Positions 54,634 to 63,072 of a DNA stretch of 64,000 nucleotides are shown here, one piece after another. The notes under the pieces were generated by a model that did no database searches, was not told where the DNA came from, and saw only the letters and a program-made list of their open reading frames with translations. The position numbers and the translations under genes are program-made. Each line of letters starts with the position of its first letter. Position 1 is the stretch's first letter. Source of the stretch: Chloroflexota bacterium (GTDB taxonomy: Bacteria; Chloroflexota; Anaerolineae; Anaerolineales; UBA4823); the NCBI GenBank assembly GCA_029265355.1, contig JAJUJL010000011.1, forward strand, positions 1 to 64,000, in the 5' to 3' direction.

Positions 54634-54933
54634 ATGAAAGTGCGTTATCTGGTACTCACGATGCTGATGATCGTCATTGCTCTTTCAATGCTCGGTTGTG
54701 GCGCAGCCGCCGCGCCTGAGCCGACACCCACTGCAACTCCCCATCCCGGCGAAGCGCTGACCGCCAGCCGCTGCGGCACCTGCCATCCCCTTGGCCTGGT
54801 GGAAAACTCCAAATTCAGTGCGCAAGGCTGGCAGATCGTTGTCGAACGCATGGTCATGGCCGGTGCGCAACTCAACAAAGAGCAACAAGCCCAGGTGATC
54901 GACTACCTGGCGGTCAAATATCCCAAGGATTAG
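54634..54933 (+). CDS. Monohaem c-type cytochrome lipoprotein
   Basis: A 99-residue exported protein. The lipobox is LSMLGC (Cys ~22), followed by a Pro/Thr linker and a small class-I-like cytochrome with CGTCH as haem site. Met residues in MVMAGAQL could give the sixth ligand. It would be tethered to the outer face of the membrane. It lies 10 bases before the reductive-dehalogenase-like gene and 39 after the four-helix protein, so it is a plausible electron shuttle for one of the exported enzymes. Confidence 0.82.
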   Translation: MKVRYLVLTMLMIVIALSMLGCGAAAAPEPTPTATPHPGEALTASRCGTCHPLGLVENSKFSAQGWQIVVERMVMAGAQLNKEQQAQVIDYLAVKYPKD

Positions 54934-54943
54934 CGCTTATCCT

Positions 54944-56407
54944 ATGACGAAGCCCGAGAAACAAGAAATCAACGACTTAGTCGACGAGCTTCGGCAGGGG
55001 CGGATCAGTCGTAAGGATTTTCTGCGCACCGCGGCATTGCTTGGGCTATCTTTGGGAGCCGGCCAGGTTTTATCTGGCTGCGCGCCAACAGAGGGAGCCA
55101 CGGCTACCCCCACGTTTGACCTTCGCGCCCTCTCGTTGGAAGAAAATAACGCCTTTCCCACCCCTATCGGGGCTGAAGTCATGGCGCCTTCGCCAGTGCC
55201 TGGCTACAGCGCCACGCCTGCAGTCGATTATTCCGCTCGCCCAACTGCGCCTCCCCCGCGCAATTTGAGCTGGTTTTGCGCTTCGTGCGGGCAGCGGTTC
55301 CGCACTGCAGAGGAATTACAGCGTCACGCCGCCGAGAAGCATCAATGGCTGCTGCCCGAGGTTCACCGCGTCGAAGAACCCACTTACACCGATTTTCTGG
55401 TGGGCAAGATCGAGCGCTTCGACGAGCGGAACACCGTCTTTTCGCGCACTTTGTGGGATGAGGACTACCAGGCGCAGGTGAAAGCGGCGACTGCCAAAGC
55501 CAAGCCAGGTGATTGGAGCTCTTTTGAGGGCAACGCTGTGGTTGCTGGCGCAATCTACGTCGACAACACCGCTGGCGCCCTGCACCCCAACTATTACGGC
55601 TACGGTGGGCATCTGAGCGGCGACGCGGGCTTGTTTGGATGGGATGACCCGGTCAATGAGACGCGATTTCCAGTCGAAGACCCGCTTTGGATGACCGAAC
55701 GCGTCAAGCAGGTCGCTCGCTTGTATGGCGCCAACCTGGTGGGCGTCACCGAGGTCAACCCGAACTGGATCTACTCCCACTACTTCGAGCGCCCAACCTT
55801 GAACTACGGCAAGCTGGAAATGCCTCTGAAATACGCCATTGTCATGGGCATCGAAATGGATTGGGATTGGATCAAACATTCTCCCTATCCGGAAGCCAGC
55901 GCTGCCACCGCCCTGGCATACTCCCGCATGGCGGAGCTGTCCTCCTCCCTGGCAAAATACATTCGCGCCCTGGGATACCCCGCCATCCCATCCGGCAACG
56001 ATACGGCTCAGAGCATTCCCCTGGCGATCGATGCCGGCCTGGGAGAGCTTGGGCGCCTTGGGTTGTTGCTGAGCCCGGAATATGGTCCGCGACAGCGCCT
56101 CTGCAAAGTTTTCACAGATCTCCCTCTGGTGCCCGACAAGCCCATCGATTTCGGAATCCAGCGATACTGTGAGAAATGCCATGCCTGCGCCCAGGCCTGC
56201 CCGGTGAATGCTATCCGCTGGGAGGAGCGCACCACCGAACCTACTTCTATTTCCAACCGCACCGGCATTCTGCGCTGGCCGGTCAATGTTGCCAAGTGTT
56301 ACCTTTTTTGGAGGGAGAACCGCGGCACCGATTGCTCGAACTGCATCGCCGCTTGCCCCTGGGCGATTCAGAACCCGCGTACCTGGATTGAAAGAGAGAC
56401 CTGGTAG
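54944..56407 (+). CDS. Reductive-dehalogenase-like lipoprotein with a C2H2 zinc-finger insert
   Basis: A 487-residue protein. The N-terminus has a Tat-like signal with an imperfect pair (SRKDFLR) and a lipobox LSGC (C46). Residues 112-133 contain a perfect C2H2 spacing: C112, C115, H128, H133. Residues ~160-400 correspond to the cobamide-binding core of RdhA/QueG-type enzymes. The two [4Fe-4S] motifs at the end are CEKCHACAQACP and the RdhA-typical C-YLFW...CSNCIAACPW. Known relatives remove halogens from organohalides using electrons from the membrane. Whether this divergent member does so is uncertain. Neighbouring NuoEF and polyferredoxin genes suggest an electron supply. Confidence 0.8.
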   Translation: MTKPEKQEINDLVDELRQGRISRKDFLRTAALLGLSLGAGQVLSGCAPTEGATATPTFDLRALSLEENNAFPTPIGAEVMAPSPVPGYSATPAVDYSARPTAPPPRNLSWFCASCGQRFRTAEELQRHAAEKHQWLLPEVHRVEEPTYTDFLVGKIERFDERNTVFSRTLWDEDYQAQVKAATAKAKPGDWSSFEGNAVVAGAIYVDNTAGALHPNYYGYGGHLSGDAGLFGWDDPVNETRFPVEDPLWMTERVKQVARLYGANLVGVTEVNPNWIYSHYFERPTLNYGKLEMPLKYAIVMGIEMDWDWIKHSPYPEASAATALAYSRMAELSSSLAKYIRALGYPAIPSGNDTAQSIPLAIDAGLGELGRLGLLLSPEYGPRQRLCKVFTDLPLVPDKPIDFGIQRYCEKCHACAQACPVNAIRWEERTTEPTSISNRTGILRWPVNVAKCYLFWRENRGTDCSNCIAACPWAIQNPRTWIERETW

Positions 56408-56447
56408 GCGCGTCTTTTATCTTGTCGAATGAAAGGAATGCAAACAC

Positions 56448-56930
56448 ATGGAAGTTGACATCAAGAAAATCGATGCGATCCTTGAAGAACACGGCCTGGA
56501 AAAAAGATGGCTGATCCCTTCCTTGCTGGCGATCCAGAATACCTACAACTACCTGCCCCCGGAAGCCATGCAGCGGGTTTCAGAGCGAATGCAAGTGCCC
56601 ATGATCCAGGTGTACCAGGTAGCTTCATTCTACAAAGCCTTCAGCATGGAGCCGCGCGGCAAACACATTGTCACGGTCTGCATGGGAACTGCCTGCCACG
56701 TGCGCGGCGCTGAGCGCCTGGTGGATCAGGTTGGGCGGGTGATTGGCATCAAGCCAGGAGAGACCAGCACGGATTACCAGTTCACCCTGGAAACGGTCAA
56801 CTGCCTGGGCACGTGCGCTTTGGGACCTGTAATGGTCGTCGACGGCAAGTATTATGGCAATATGAATGCCAGCAAGGTTGACCGAGTGCTCAACCGATAC
56901 ATGAAGCGGGAGGGAGAAGCTCATGGCTAA
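56448..56930 (+). CDS. NuoE-like [2Fe-2S] subunit
   Basis: A 160-residue thioredoxin-fold ferredoxin of the 24-kDa NADH dehydrogenase family. Helical N-terminus LIPSLLAIQNTYNYLP, then Cys ligands in VCMGTACHVRG and CLGTCALGPVMVV. It pairs with NuoF as the NADH-oxidising head of complex I, NAD-linked formate dehydrogenases and electron-bifurcating hydrogenases. Its stop overlaps the nuoF start by eight bases. No complex I membrane subunits are nearby, so this is a stand-alone diaphorase module. Confidence 0.9.
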   Translation: MEVDIKKIDAILEEHGLEKRWLIPSLLAIQNTYNYLPPEAMQRVSERMQVPMIQVYQVASFYKAFSMEPRGKHIVTVCMGTACHVRGAERLVDQVGRVIGIKPGETSTDYQFTLETVNCLGTCALGPVMVVDGKYYGNMNASKVDRVLNRYMKREGEAHG

Positions 56931-58776
56931 ACCATTACCCACTGAGGCTCAAGAACTTGAAAAACGCCGCCAGGAGCTTCAAAATCAGCCCTCCCGGCCT
57001 GCCATCCGCATCTGCGGCGGTACGGGCTGCCTGGCGCTGGGCTCCGATGAGGTCGCAGCAGCATTTGAGACTGCGCTCAACGAGCAGGGTGTGGAAGCAA
57101 ATATCGAACTTAAAACGACCGGTTGTCCTGGCTTCTGCGAACAAGGACCGCTACTGGTCATCCACCCCCACCGAATTCTCTACACCCACGTCAAACCGAA
57201 AGACGCCGCCGAGATTGTCGCCAAGACAGTAGTGAAAGGTGAGATCATTGAGCGGTTGCTGTATGAAGATCCACGAACAGGCGAACGAATCGCTCATGAA
57301 CAAGAGGTTCCCTTCTACAAACTGCAAAAGCGCATCTTGCTGAAAGATAGCGGCGTCATCGATCCACGCAAACTTGAGGACTACCTGGCTGTGGGAGGAT
57401 ATCGCGCCTTGCACAAAGCGCTCTTCGAGATGAGTCCTGAGGATATCATCGAGGAGGTCAAGAAGTCTGGCTTGAGAGGGCGCGGTGGAGCGGGTTTCCC
57501 CACCGCAGTGAAGTGGGAGCTGTGCCGAAAGTCTCCGGGTAAGCCCAAGTACATCATCTGCAACGCAGATGAAGGCGACCCCGGGGCGTTCCAGGATCGC
57601 GGCTTGATCGAGGGCAACCCGCACAGCATCCTGGAAGGCATGATCATCGGCGCCTACGCTATCGGTGCGGAAGAAGGTTTCGTATACATTCGCAACGAAT
57701 ATCCTCTGGCGGTCGAGCTGATCAGCCTGGCGGTGAAGCAGGCGAAGGAGGCCGGCCTGCTCGGCAAGAATATCCTCGGCTCAGGTTTTGACTTCGATAT
57801 CACCATCCAATTGGGAGCTGGGGCTTTTGTGTGCGGTGAAGAAACCGCGCTGATGGCGTCCATCGAAGGCCGTCCAGGCGAACCGCACGCCCGCCCTCCC
57901 TATCCGGCTGAGAGTGGACTGTGGGGCAAGCCAACCAATATCAACAACACCAAGACCTGGGCGTGGGTGCCGCATATCGTCAAGAACGGCGGCGATTGGT
58001 TTGCGCAGATGGGCACAGAAAAGAGCAAGGGCACCACGATTTTCTCGGTGGTTGGCAAGATCAAGAACACCGGCCTTGTAGAAGTGCCCATGGGAATCAG
58101 CCTGCGAAGCCTGATCGAGGACATCGGTGGCGGCGCATCCAATGGCAAGAAACTTAAGGCCGTGCAGACCGGCGGGCCTTCTGGCGGCTGCATTCCTGAG
58201 AGCTTGTGGCACTTACCAGTAGACTATGACAGCTTGAAAGAAGCTGGCTCAATGATGGGCTCTGGCGGCATGATTGTCATGGATGAACGCACCTGCATGG
58301 TTGATATGGCACGCTACTTCCTGAACTTCTCCAAGTTCGAGTCTTGTGGGAAATGCGTTGCCTGCCGTGAGGGTGTGCGCCGGATGTATGAGATTTTGGA
58401 CTACATCACACGCGGCTATGGGCAAGAAGGGGATATCGAGCTGCTCGAAGAGATGGGCGAAGCGATCAAAATCGGTGCGTTGTGCGGATTGGGCCAAACC
58501 GCTCCAAACCCGGTGTTAACCACCATCCGTTACTTCCGGGAAGAGTATGAAGCCCATATCCGAGAGAAAAAGTGCCCGGCAGGTGTGTGCAAATCCCTGA
58601 TCACCTACTACATCGTGGCCGAGAACTGTCCGGGGTGTGGGTTGTGCGCGCGCTACTGCGCAGAGCACGCCATCACCGGAGAGAAGGGGAAGCCCTATGT
58701 CATCGACCCGCAAATCTGCGGTCGCTGCGGGGTGTGTATGGATGTGTGCAATTTCAATGCGGTTGTCGTGGAATAG
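56923..58776 (+). CDS. NuoF-like NADH-binding flavoprotein with extra ferredoxin domain
   Basis: A 617-residue subunit. It opens with a second thioredoxin-like [2Fe-2S] domain (~20-115; CGGTGC and GCPGFC). The 51-kDa core follows: GRGGAGFPTAVKWELC for FMN/NADH, NADEGDPGAFQDR, GAGAFVCGEETAL and an SLBB region. The [4Fe-4S] site is SCGKCVACREG with a later LCGLG. The C-terminal ~60 residues are a two-cluster ferredoxin (CPGCGLCARYC, CGRCGVCMDVC). This layout equals HydB/HndC-type subunits of NAD(P)-linked hydrogenases and bifurcating enzymes. It would take electrons from NADH and pass them to the next gene product. Confidence 0.92.
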   Translation: MAKPLPTEAQELEKRRQELQNQPSRPAIRICGGTGCLALGSDEVAAAFETALNEQGVEANIELKTTGCPGFCEQGPLLVIHPHRILYTHVKPKDAAEIVAKTVVKGEIIERLLYEDPRTGERIAHEQEVPFYKLQKRILLKDSGVIDPRKLEDYLAVGGYRALHKALFEMSPEDIIEEVKKSGLRGRGGAGFPTAVKWELCRKSPGKPKYIICNADEGDPGAFQDRGLIEGNPHSILEGMIIGAYAIGAEEGFVYIRNEYPLAVELISLAVKQAKEAGLLGKNILGSGFDFDITIQLGAGAFVCGEETALMASIEGRPGEPHARPPYPAESGLWGKPTNINNTKTWAWVPHIVKNGGDWFAQMGTEKSKGTTIFSVVGKIKNTGLVEVPMGISLRSLIEDIGGGASNGKKLKAVQTGGPSGGCIPESLWHLPVDYDSLKEAGSMMGSGGMIVMDERTCMVDMARYFLNFSKFESCGKCVACREGVRRMYEILDYITRGYGQEGDIELLEEMGEAIKIGALCGLGQTAPNPVLTTIRYFREEYEAHIREKKCPAGVCKSLITYYIVAENCPGCGLCARYCAEHAITGEKGKPYVIDPQICGRCGVCMDVCNFNAVVVE

Positions 58777-58788
58777 GGAGCATAAACT

Positions 58789-60804
58789 ATGGTAAACCTG
58801 ACAATCAACGAGAAAACGATCTCTGTTCCCGAGGGCACCACGGTCCTTGAAGCAGCTCAAAAAGCCGGGGTGTATATTCCTACGCTGTGCCACCGCCCTG
58901 AGTTGACCCCTTATGGCGCCTGCCGCCTGTGCCTAGTGGAGATCAGCCGCAATGGGAATGGGCGTAAAACCGTGACCACTTCGTGCAACATGATCGCTGA
59001 AGAGGGCATGAGCATCGCCACCGACACACCGGAGGTCGTGAGCACCCGTAAGTTGATGGCCGACCTGATACTGTCTCGCTGTCCCGAAGTGCCCGCTATC
59101 CAACGCCTGGCAGCTTCATTGGGTGTGGATAAGCCCAGCTTCCCCACCGATCATCCGGAAGAAGACTGCATCTTATGCGGACTGTGCGTGCGCGCCTGCG
59201 ATGAGAAAGCGAACCAGCACCTGCTTGGGCTGGTAGGGCGAGCTCCTGACCGCAAGCTGACCACTGCCTTTGGTCAAGACCCGGGCATCTGCGATGACTG
59301 CAACCAGTGCATCGAGTACTGCCCCACCGGCGCGATCACCCACCTGCCTGTGCCCAAGATCGGAGAGCGTCTTAAAGCCATCGCCACCCGCTGGAAGCGA
59401 GCCCGCCAGGTGGTGCAATATGCCGCTCTGCTGCTCTTCCTGGGCTTGATCTACAGCACGCTGCGAGGTGAGCTGCAAATCGTGCCGATCAATCTCTTCT
59501 CGCGGCTCAACCCGCTGCAGGCAGTGGCAGCCATGATCGGTGGACGAGAGTTCATCGGCAACTACTGGCCCGTGCTGTTGACCATCGCCGTCACCCTGCT
59601 CTTTGGGCGGGTGTGGTGCGGATGGTTCTGCCCCCTGGGGGCCGTGCTGGAGCTGTTTGGCCGGGTTGGGCGTGTCTTTCGCTGGCAGGGCTTCCGCCAG
59701 CTCAAGTATGTCATCTTGTTCACCGTGTTGGTGATGGCGGCTTTTGGCAGCCTGGCTTACCTGTATTTCGAACCCATCACCATCTTCGTGCGCGGACTGA
59801 CCGCTATCGCCAAGCCCGCCTTGGAGTACCTCGCCCTGGAAGACAAGGCAGAATTTGCTCTGCCAGGGGCTTCCTGGTGGCTGATCGCCCTGCCGTTTGT
59901 GCTCGTCTTGCTTCTGAACATCGTTGAACGGCGCTTCTGGTGTCGCTACCTGTGCCCGCTAGGCGCACTAGTCGGCCTGGCTTCCAAGTTCTCCTGGGTG
60001 AAGCGCTTCGTCAATCAGAAAAGCTGCGTCAAATGCGGCGAGTGCGCCAGCCTGTGCACTATGGGCGCCATCAGCGATAAGCGCGACTTTACCAGCGATC
60101 CGGCAGAATGCATCATGTGCATGGATTGCGCCGCGCCTTGCCCCAAAGCAGCCATCACCTTCCCGCGCGGCAAGCTGGTGAGTTGGAATAACGAGTTCGA
60201 TCCCACCCGCCGCGAAGCCCTGGCTACCCTGGGCATCGGTGCAATATCGCTCGGCCTCCTGGCGCTGGATGTTGGCAAGGTCAAGGCCGCCAAAGCCAGC
60301 GTTTTACGTCCGCCTGGCGCTCAATCAGAAGACTTCCTGTCTAAGTGCATCCGTTGCGACCAATGCATCGCAGTCTGCCCCAAGAAGGCACTGGTGCCAG
60401 ATTCGCTGGATGGCGGTTGGGATTCGCTGTGGACGCCAAAATTCGACCCATTCAGCGGCGGTTGCGATTACGAGTGCAACCGCTGCGGGCAGGTTTGCCC
60501 CAGCGGCGCTATCCCACCATTGAGCTTGGAAGAAAAGCGCAAGGCGGTTATCGGCACGGCCCAGGTGAACTTCGAAACCTGCGTGCGCTGCATGGATTGC
60601 CTGCAATATTGTCCTTACGAGTGCTTCGAAGAGGTTGAAGTGGAAGGGCTGCGCGGCGTGTTCCCAAAAGTTAAGCCCGAAGGGTGCGTCGGCTGCGGCA
60701 TCTGTGTTGAAGTTTGCCCGGAGCAGGAAGAGCGTGCGATCGTGGTCTACCCTGTCGATTCAGTTCCAGTAGACCGCTACATCACACACCCTGTTGTTGA
60801 CTAG
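58789..60804 (+). CDS. NuoG-NapH-NapG fusion: transmembrane polyferredoxin
   Basis: A 671-residue fusion. Residues 1-185 are a NuoG/HoxU-like head: [2Fe-2S] ligands C34, C45, C48, C66, then two [4Fe-4S] groups (C127-C137, C168-C178). Residues ~205-390 are a NapH/CcoG-type membrane domain with four helices and the paired CxxxCP motifs (C277/C281, C385/C389). Two [4Fe-4S] groups follow (C413-C423, C441-C451). RREAL (474-478) before a fifth hydrophobic stretch looks like an internal Tat-type anchor. Four more [4Fe-4S] groups form a NapG-like tail (C520-C530, C559-C570, C598-C608, C633-C643). One [2Fe-2S] and eight [4Fe-4S] clusters could carry electrons from NuoEF through the membrane. Confidence 0.9.
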   Translation: MVNLTINEKTISVPEGTTVLEAAQKAGVYIPTLCHRPELTPYGACRLCLVEISRNGNGRKTVTTSCNMIAEEGMSIATDTPEVVSTRKLMADLILSRCPEVPAIQRLAASLGVDKPSFPTDHPEEDCILCGLCVRACDEKANQHLLGLVGRAPDRKLTTAFGQDPGICDDCNQCIEYCPTGAITHLPVPKIGERLKAIATRWKRARQVVQYAALLLFLGLIYSTLRGELQIVPINLFSRLNPLQAVAAMIGGREFIGNYWPVLLTIAVTLLFGRVWCGWFCPLGAVLELFGRVGRVFRWQGFRQLKYVILFTVLVMAAFGSLAYLYFEPITIFVRGLTAIAKPALEYLALEDKAEFALPGASWWLIALPFVLVLLLNIVERRFWCRYLCPLGALVGLASKFSWVKRFVNQKSCVKCGECASLCTMGAISDKRDFTSDPAECIMCMDCAAPCPKAAITFPRGKLVSWNNEFDPTRREALATLGIGAISLGLLALDVGKVKAAKASVLRPPGAQSEDFLSKCIRCDQCIAVCPKKALVPDSLDGGWDSLWTPKFDPFSGGCDYECNRCGQVCPSGAIPPLSLEEKRKAVIGTAQVNFETCVRCMDCLQYCPYECFEEVEVEGLRGVFPKVKPEGCVGCGICVEVCPEQEERAIVVYPVDSVPVDRYITHPVVD

Positions 60805-60922
60805 CCCCGAGTGGAGGTCAGGAGCGCTGAGATGGTGAATTTCCCGGCGCTCCTGACCACTGCTACACAGTACGCCAGCTGGCGATCACGGTCGGGTCCA
60901 CCGAGGGGAAGGAGCACAGATC

Positions 60923-61261
60923 GTGAAAAGAATATTCGTTTTATCCCGTCAGTCCATGTTTGGGCAGGGGATCAAAGCGCTGCTTTCAATGGAAGATGAT
61001 ATTGAGATTGTCAGCCCATCTGCCAGCATCGAAGAAGCCGTCCAATGCATCCAATCCTGCCAACCCGACTTCGTCATCCTCAACTGCGACGATCCAGAGC
61101 CGGATATCAACTCCGCCGCCCTGTGCATCTTGCGCGAAAGGCTGGGCATCTCCTTGATCAGCATCAGCCTGCAGGACAATTCGATCTGCATCCACCGCGG
61201 CGAGCGGAAGCAGGTGCGCCAACTCGAAGATTTGTTAGAAGCTATCTATGCAGAAAAGTAA
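60923..61261 (+). CDS. Degenerate receiver-domain protein
   Basis: A 112-residue stand-alone domain whose start (GTG, behind AGGGGAAGGAG) and pattern follow NarL-type receivers, comparable to the regulator at 48995. The acidic pair of the first strand is replaced by Ser-Arg (FVLSRQSMFGQGI). The phospho-acceptor Asp is replaced by Asn (FVILNCDD). It cannot be phosphorylated in the usual way, and there is no DNA-binding domain. It may bind a partner constitutively or sense something else. It overlaps the lipoprotein gene downstream by 14 bases. The 118-base gap before it has only weak symmetry. Confidence 0.65.
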   Translation: MKRIFVLSRQSMFGQGIKALLSMEDDIEIVSPSASIEEAVQCIQSCQPDFVILNCDDPEPDINSAALCILRERLGISLISISLQDNSICIHRGERKQVRQLEDLLEAIYAEK

Positions 61262-61694
61262 ACGGCTGATTGCCTATCTGGTTGTCGTGCTCTCAATTCT
61301 GAGCGGGTGTTCAAGCAAGCCAGGCGATACACCTACACCGCAAGCTGCACCCAGCCCTACCTCCGATCAGGCGTTTGCAGAACAGCAGGAAGACACCTTT
61401 GAAGTCGTTGCCTGGGTGGATAACCCCACCCCGGCGAAAGGGGAAATCGTAAACCTGTCCGGGAGCCTGATCAAGAACGGTGTTTACCTGGGAGGCATGA
61501 TGATGTATGCGACCTGGCCCGATAAAGATCAGGAGCGCGGCGTGCCCAACTGCAAAGTGCTGGTGATCTACCAGCGCGGCGTGTGTATGATCAAAACGGA
61601 CGATTTCACTTCAGGTGAATATGTTCCCGTTAAGGTGAAGTTTATATACAACGACCGGTCATACAGCGGAGAGACCGGGTTCACCATCAAGTAG
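61248..61694 (+). CDS. Exported lipoprotein, unknown
   Basis: A 148-residue protein, family not recognised. A short signal with lipobox LSGC (Cys ~21) is followed by a Pro/Thr/Ser linker and a ~95-residue beta-rich domain (FEVVAWVDNPTPAKGEIVNL, GGMMMYATWPDK, VPVKVKFIYNDRSYSGET). The fold may be immunoglobulin-like, with two cysteines (NCKVLV, GVCMIK) that could form a disulfide. It lies between the degenerate receiver, which it overlaps, and tatA. Confidence 0.7.
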   Translation: MQKSKRLIAYLVVVLSILSGCSSKPGDTPTPQAAPSPTSDQAFAEQQEDTFEVVAWVDNPTPAKGEIVNLSGSLIKNGVYLGGMMMYATWPDKDQERGVPNCKVLVIYQRGVCMIKTDDFTSGEYVPVKVKFIYNDRSYSGETGFTIK

Positions 61695-61753
61695 CGAAGC
61701 AAATCATTGACGAGGACTACAGAGCCATTTTTGGAAACTGCAGGAGAGTAACT

Positions 61754-61912
61754 ATGCCACACCTGGGTCCGACGGAACTGATCATTATCCTGGTTATCAT
61801 CATCATCCTGTTCGGTATCGGCAGGATTGAAAAAATTGGCGGAGAGCTTGGCGCTGCAATTCGTGCTTTTCGAGAAGGGATTCGCAGCGAAGAAAAAGCT
61901 GGAGAAGAATAA
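61754..61912 (+). CDS. tatA: TatA-family protein translocase subunit
   Basis: A 52-residue protein. One N-terminal helix (ELIIILVIIIILFGIGRI) is followed by the hinge and amphipathic helix KIGGELGAAIRAFREGI and a short acidic/lysine tail. This is the classic TatA layout, although the usual FGP hinge reads FGIGRI. TatA oligomers form the pore that exports folded, cofactor-loaded proteins with twin-arginine signals. GCAGGAGAG precedes the ATG. It is encoded among Tat-dependent redox proteins and next to a molybdopterin synthesis gene, so it probably serves them. No tatC is in the window. Confidence 0.88.
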   Translation: MPHLGPTELIIILVIIIILFGIGRIEKIGGELGAAIRAFREGIRSEEKAGEE

Positions 61913-61958
61913 TCATTTATCGAATGGCAGGGTCATCAGCACACGGAAAAGTGACATC

Positions 61959-62957
61959 TTGACGACACTCATCGATAGCTTTGGTCGACAAATTGATTAT
62001 CTCAGGATTTCGGTGACCGATCGGTGCAACCTGCGCTGTGTCTACTGCATGCCAGCAGAAGATGTCCATTGGATTCCGCGCGAAGATCTATTGACCCTAG
62101 ATGAAATCCTGCGCGTTGTTGAGGCGGGCGCAAAGGTTGGACTGAGCAAGGTCCGTTTAACCGGCGGCGAACCATTGGTGCACCCAGATATCCTCGACCT
62201 GGTGAATGGCATCTCCAGGCTGGAGGGCATTGAAGATGTGAGCCTGACCACCAATGGCATGTTGCTCGAGAGGCTGGCTCCTCGCCTGGCTGAAGCCGGT
62301 CTGAAGCGGGTGAATGTCAGCCTGGACACGCTTCAACCAGAAAAATTCAAAAAGATAACCCGCTTTGGCAACCTCTCTCGCGTGCTGGCAGGCATTCATG
62401 CCGCTGAACAATCCGGGATGCTGCCGGTAAAATTGAATGCGGTGATCGTCAAAGGCGTCAATGATGATGAGCTGATCGATTTTGCCCAACTTACTGTGGA
62501 ACATGCCTGGCACGTGCGTTTTATCGAGCTGATGCCAATCGGCAACGAGGGCAACTGGGGAACTGGATTCCCATCGCACGGGCAGCGCTATTATTCTGTA
62601 CAGGAAATGCAAGCCAGGCTGGCGCCTCTGGGTATCCTGCCCACAAGCTCGCCGGTGGGAAATGGTCCAGCGCGCAGCTATACCATCCCAGGCGCATTGG
62701 GAACGATTGGCTTCATTTCTCCTCTGGGCGACCATTTCTGCCAGTCCTGCAACCGCCTGCGACTGACCGCCGATGGTCACCTGCGCCCATGTCTGTTCTC
62801 TCGCGATGAAGTCTCGGTGCGCGAAGCCCTGCCATCTGGCGCAGGTATGATCGACCTGCTACAAACTGCCGTGGCTTTGAAGCCTGCTGGGCACCACCTG
62901 GAACTCTCCGCTCTGACTTCCAATTCAAACCGCATCATGTGCCAGATCGGCGGATAA
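61959..62957 (+). CDS. moaA: GTP 3',8-cyclase MoaA (molybdopterin synthesis)
   Basis: A 332-residue radical-SAM enzyme that starts molybdenum/tungsten cofactor synthesis by cyclising GTP. The SAM cluster motif is CNLRCVYC, followed by the SAM-binding RLTGGEPLVHPD. The second [4Fe-4S] cluster uses CQSCNRLRLTADGHLRPCL. The essential C-terminal GG is present (MCQIGG). The frame is open from 61827, inside tatA, but homologous sequence begins at LTTLIDSFGRQIDYLR, so I take the TTG at 61959, giving the normal family length. Its place behind tatA and the AOR operon suggests it supplies the pterin for the exported enzyme. Confidence 0.92.
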   Translation: MTTLIDSFGRQIDYLRISVTDRCNLRCVYCMPAEDVHWIPREDLLTLDEILRVVEAGAKVGLSKVRLTGGEPLVHPDILDLVNGISRLEGIEDVSLTTNGMLLERLAPRLAEAGLKRVNVSLDTLQPEKFKKITRFGNLSRVLAGIHAAEQSGMLPVKLNAVIVKGVNDDELIDFAQLTVEHAWHVRFIELMPIGNEGNWGTGFPSHGQRYYSVQEMQARLAPLGILPTSSPVGNGPARSYTIPGALGTIGFISPLGDHFCQSCNRLRLTADGHLRPCLFSRDEVSVREALPSGAGMIDLLQTAVALKPAGHHLELSALTSNSNRIMCQIGG

Positions 62958-63072
62958 GTTTTTTCGACTGGTTCTGGTTCAGGGGCTGTAAATTTCAAGG
63001 CAACACTTCGCAGCCGCGCTTTTGTTTCCTGGACCACAAACGATGTATAATTCTTTTGTTAGGAGAAATACA

